A DNA stretch of 64,000 nt. Source: Promerops cafer. Lineage: Eukaryota; Chordata; Aves; Passeriformes; Nectariniidae. Within the stretch, counting starts at the first letter, position 1. Each line of letters starts with the position of its first letter. The notes beneath the pieces are model-generated. The model saw only the letters and a list, made by a program, of their open reading frames with translations, did not search any database and was not told where the DNA came from. Positions 59,101 through 62,100 of the stretch are shown here, piece by piece. Where the stretch lies: the NCBI GenBank assembly GCA_013398275.1, contig VZSE01002457.1, forward strand, positions 124,001 through 188,000. The letters are read 5' to 3'. Both the position numbers and the translations under genes were made by a program.

Positions 59101-62100
59101 CCCTTGGAAGTGTTCACAGCCTGGGATAGTGGAAGGTGTCCCTGCCCAGGGCAGGAGTGGAACAAGATGGGTTTTAAGGTCCCTCCCAGCCCAAACCATC
59201 CTGTGATTCTGTGATCTTCCCACCAAGATTAAAAGCAAAAACTTAATTGTTCTTCCTGTATCCTGACAGCCAACTTTTCTCCTCCAGAGTCCTTTCTGCC
59301 TCTTCAGTGCCCTTAGCAAGAGCTGAAAGTTGATTTTCCGTGCAACTCCTCCAGCCCTGTGCTGGGTGACGAGGACTGATTTTGAAGTCCACCTTCTTCC
59401 CCAAATGTCAGGCTCTTACTTTGTGAATGAACAGTTTGCAACGTGATGTGTTCCTTGGGAAAAGGAAAAGGGGGGAGGGGAAATCCACAACGCCCAAATC
59501 AGAGCGACTCATGATGTTATTTCCTTTCACTTCTGCTTTTATTCCATTTTTAACCTACACTTCTTGCATCGCTCAGCTCCGTGCTGTGAATCGCGTTTAT
59601 TTTCAGGCCCTGGTGGTGTAGTAATAGTGGCATGTTCAGTGTTCCTCAGCTCCTGGCTGAGGCAGGGTGGGAAGCACGTGCTGTCAGTTCTGGAAAAACC
59701 CAGGGAACAGCTCAAGTTTTGCAAATCAGCCCTTTAAAGTCCCTATTTGTTGTTAATATTGAGCCCCAGAATTCCAGCAGAACTGCATTTCTAATGCAGT
59801 CGGTTCTGGCCAGATTAAAAGATTTTGGCTTTTGCCAAGGGTGCAAGGAAAAGTCCCCTGGCTCAGGGTCAGAGCAGATGAAACTTGATCTTCTAATACA
59901 CTTAACCCCAAACTTTGGGCCTTAAAAACAAGGAAGCCTGGCCCTGCTTGAAGGGATTATTCATTCCTTCTCTTTCTTCCCTCCTCCTCCTCTGCTGGTA
60001 TTGAAGCTGCCCAATCAATCACATGCAAGACTCTGAACATACAATAAATAACATTTCCTACCAGAGGATCTCTGTTTGACTCAGATCTGTGCTTCTGAAT
60101 TTCATTCAAAAATGCAAGCAGCAGTAAGAGTGCAGATTTGAGAGCTGTGCTGCTTGGAAAAAGATGCAGTTCCAGTATCAGGATTTATTTTCCTCAGAGG
60201 CAGGGTTTGAAAAACTAAAAACGTGGCTTAAAATAGGAGGTGGAATATCACGCTGCTTTTATCCAGCACTGCAGAGAGTGATGAGGTGCAGAATGCTTCA
60301 GGTAGTTCTGTAAAATACCATTTTCACAGCATTTATCCAGGTTCAGATTCCAAGGGCTTGACTTTTCCCCTCCATCTCTGCATTTATGCTGGGTGAATGG
60401 AGAAGGAAAAACACAATAAAATCAGGCATTCACTGGCACCAATTAAGGCGCAAAGCTTAAAGGTAAGACGTCTGTACTAGTGCTAAAACTAGTCCTAGGT
60501 CTGGTTTAATTAACCTGCACTGTCTGCACAGGAGGAGCAGGGAAGAAAAGCCCACTGCCATGGGCACGGAAGCAGGAGAAAGGGGAGGAAAGGCATTTCA
60601 GCTGCTGAGCATGTGTGTGAGTTAAATTACCTCATGTTTTGTTGGAGTTGTCCACGGTGGCGTGTCGGAGATTGTGTTTCTGGAGGTGGATACTAAAGCT
60701 TAATCACTGGGATTGAGCTATTCTTTGGAAGGCAGGAAATTAAAGTCTTGGGTGTTTTTCAAAAGCAAGCAGTGCTGAAGTGCATCAGGCTTCTTTTTCC
60801 CAAGGAAAATCCATCTGGCTGATAAGTGGCTGCTTTGGAGACTGATCCTAAGGCAGAGGAATAAGGATTGGAATTAGTGTGCTGGTTTGGTGAGAGGGCT
60901 GCAAGAAGCAAACCTCATTGAATGGCCCTAATTAAGCCAACCATGATCACTCTGTATGTGAACGTGGCCCTTAAGACATCAGTCACTGTCCAGCAGACAG
61001 AGGAATTGTTCCTCCCTTTCACGTTTGGGATATTATATAGAAATAATACAGAGAGCTGATGCTCTCCCTGGACTGAGTTAGCTCCAGACAGCTGGAAGCT
61101 CTGGGGTTTATGTATATTTTATTTTCCTGTCTCTCTCGATGACCAGCACCTGAGACTTCAAAGGTCCAGGGGAAAGAGCCACATACTGCAGCTCTCAAAC
61201 GTGATGTCCATTACTCCACATCAAAGTGAAAGCCGTGCCCTTCCTGGATCCTTCCAGCAATCAGTTTGATGTCCTGAAGCATGACATTTAATTTTCCTTC
61301 CTCCCAGAAAGCCAGTCCTTGAACTTGCCCTCTCTAGCTCGAGCAGCCCCCGTGACTTTAATGAATACTCGTGCCTGCCCTGTTCTATGCACTTGAATAA
61401 GGATCCTCAGGTTAGGCCATTAATTTGCATAGCTCCAATTATCCAGTCTCTGATCTCCTGCAAAAATGGGTCCACAAATTATTCTGATGTTCTGCATTAA
61501 AGGGTTTTTCCTTTCTGATGAAGGCATTTATTCTCTCCTGTGCAGAGCAATATAATTATCTGAACCTCAGATCATATGTTTGTTCTGCCAAGAAAAGCCA
61601 GTTGGTTTTGCTTTAGTGCTGACCTTTAAAAATGATTGTTCTTATGTCTGAAAAGAGTCTTGCTTCCAGCACCACTTCAATTAACTTGTAACAGCCAGTG
61701 TAGTTTTGTATTTTGAGCTTAAATTGCCGAGCTTCCCTTTGTGTGAGAGCGTGTGTGTGTGTGTGTGTGTCTGCAGCTGAGTGTCCCCAGCCACAGGAAG
61801 GAACTGGGAACAGCTCCCTTTTCAACTGGGCTGGTTTCTAGGAAAGATAAATGATGAGTGATTGCAGCACAGAACCTGACTGAAACACTGCTGTTACCAG
61901 TGAACCCTTGGGAAAGGAGAATGCACCAAGTTCTGTAAACACCAGGTTTGGGGTGGGATAGATTCCTTGAGTGGTCTGGGTTGGAAGGGACCTTGAAGAT
62001 GATCCAGTTCCATGGGCAGGGACACCTCACAGTATCCCAGGCTGCTCCAAGCCCTGTCCAGCCTGACCTTGGACACTTCCAGGGATGGGACAGCCAGGGC

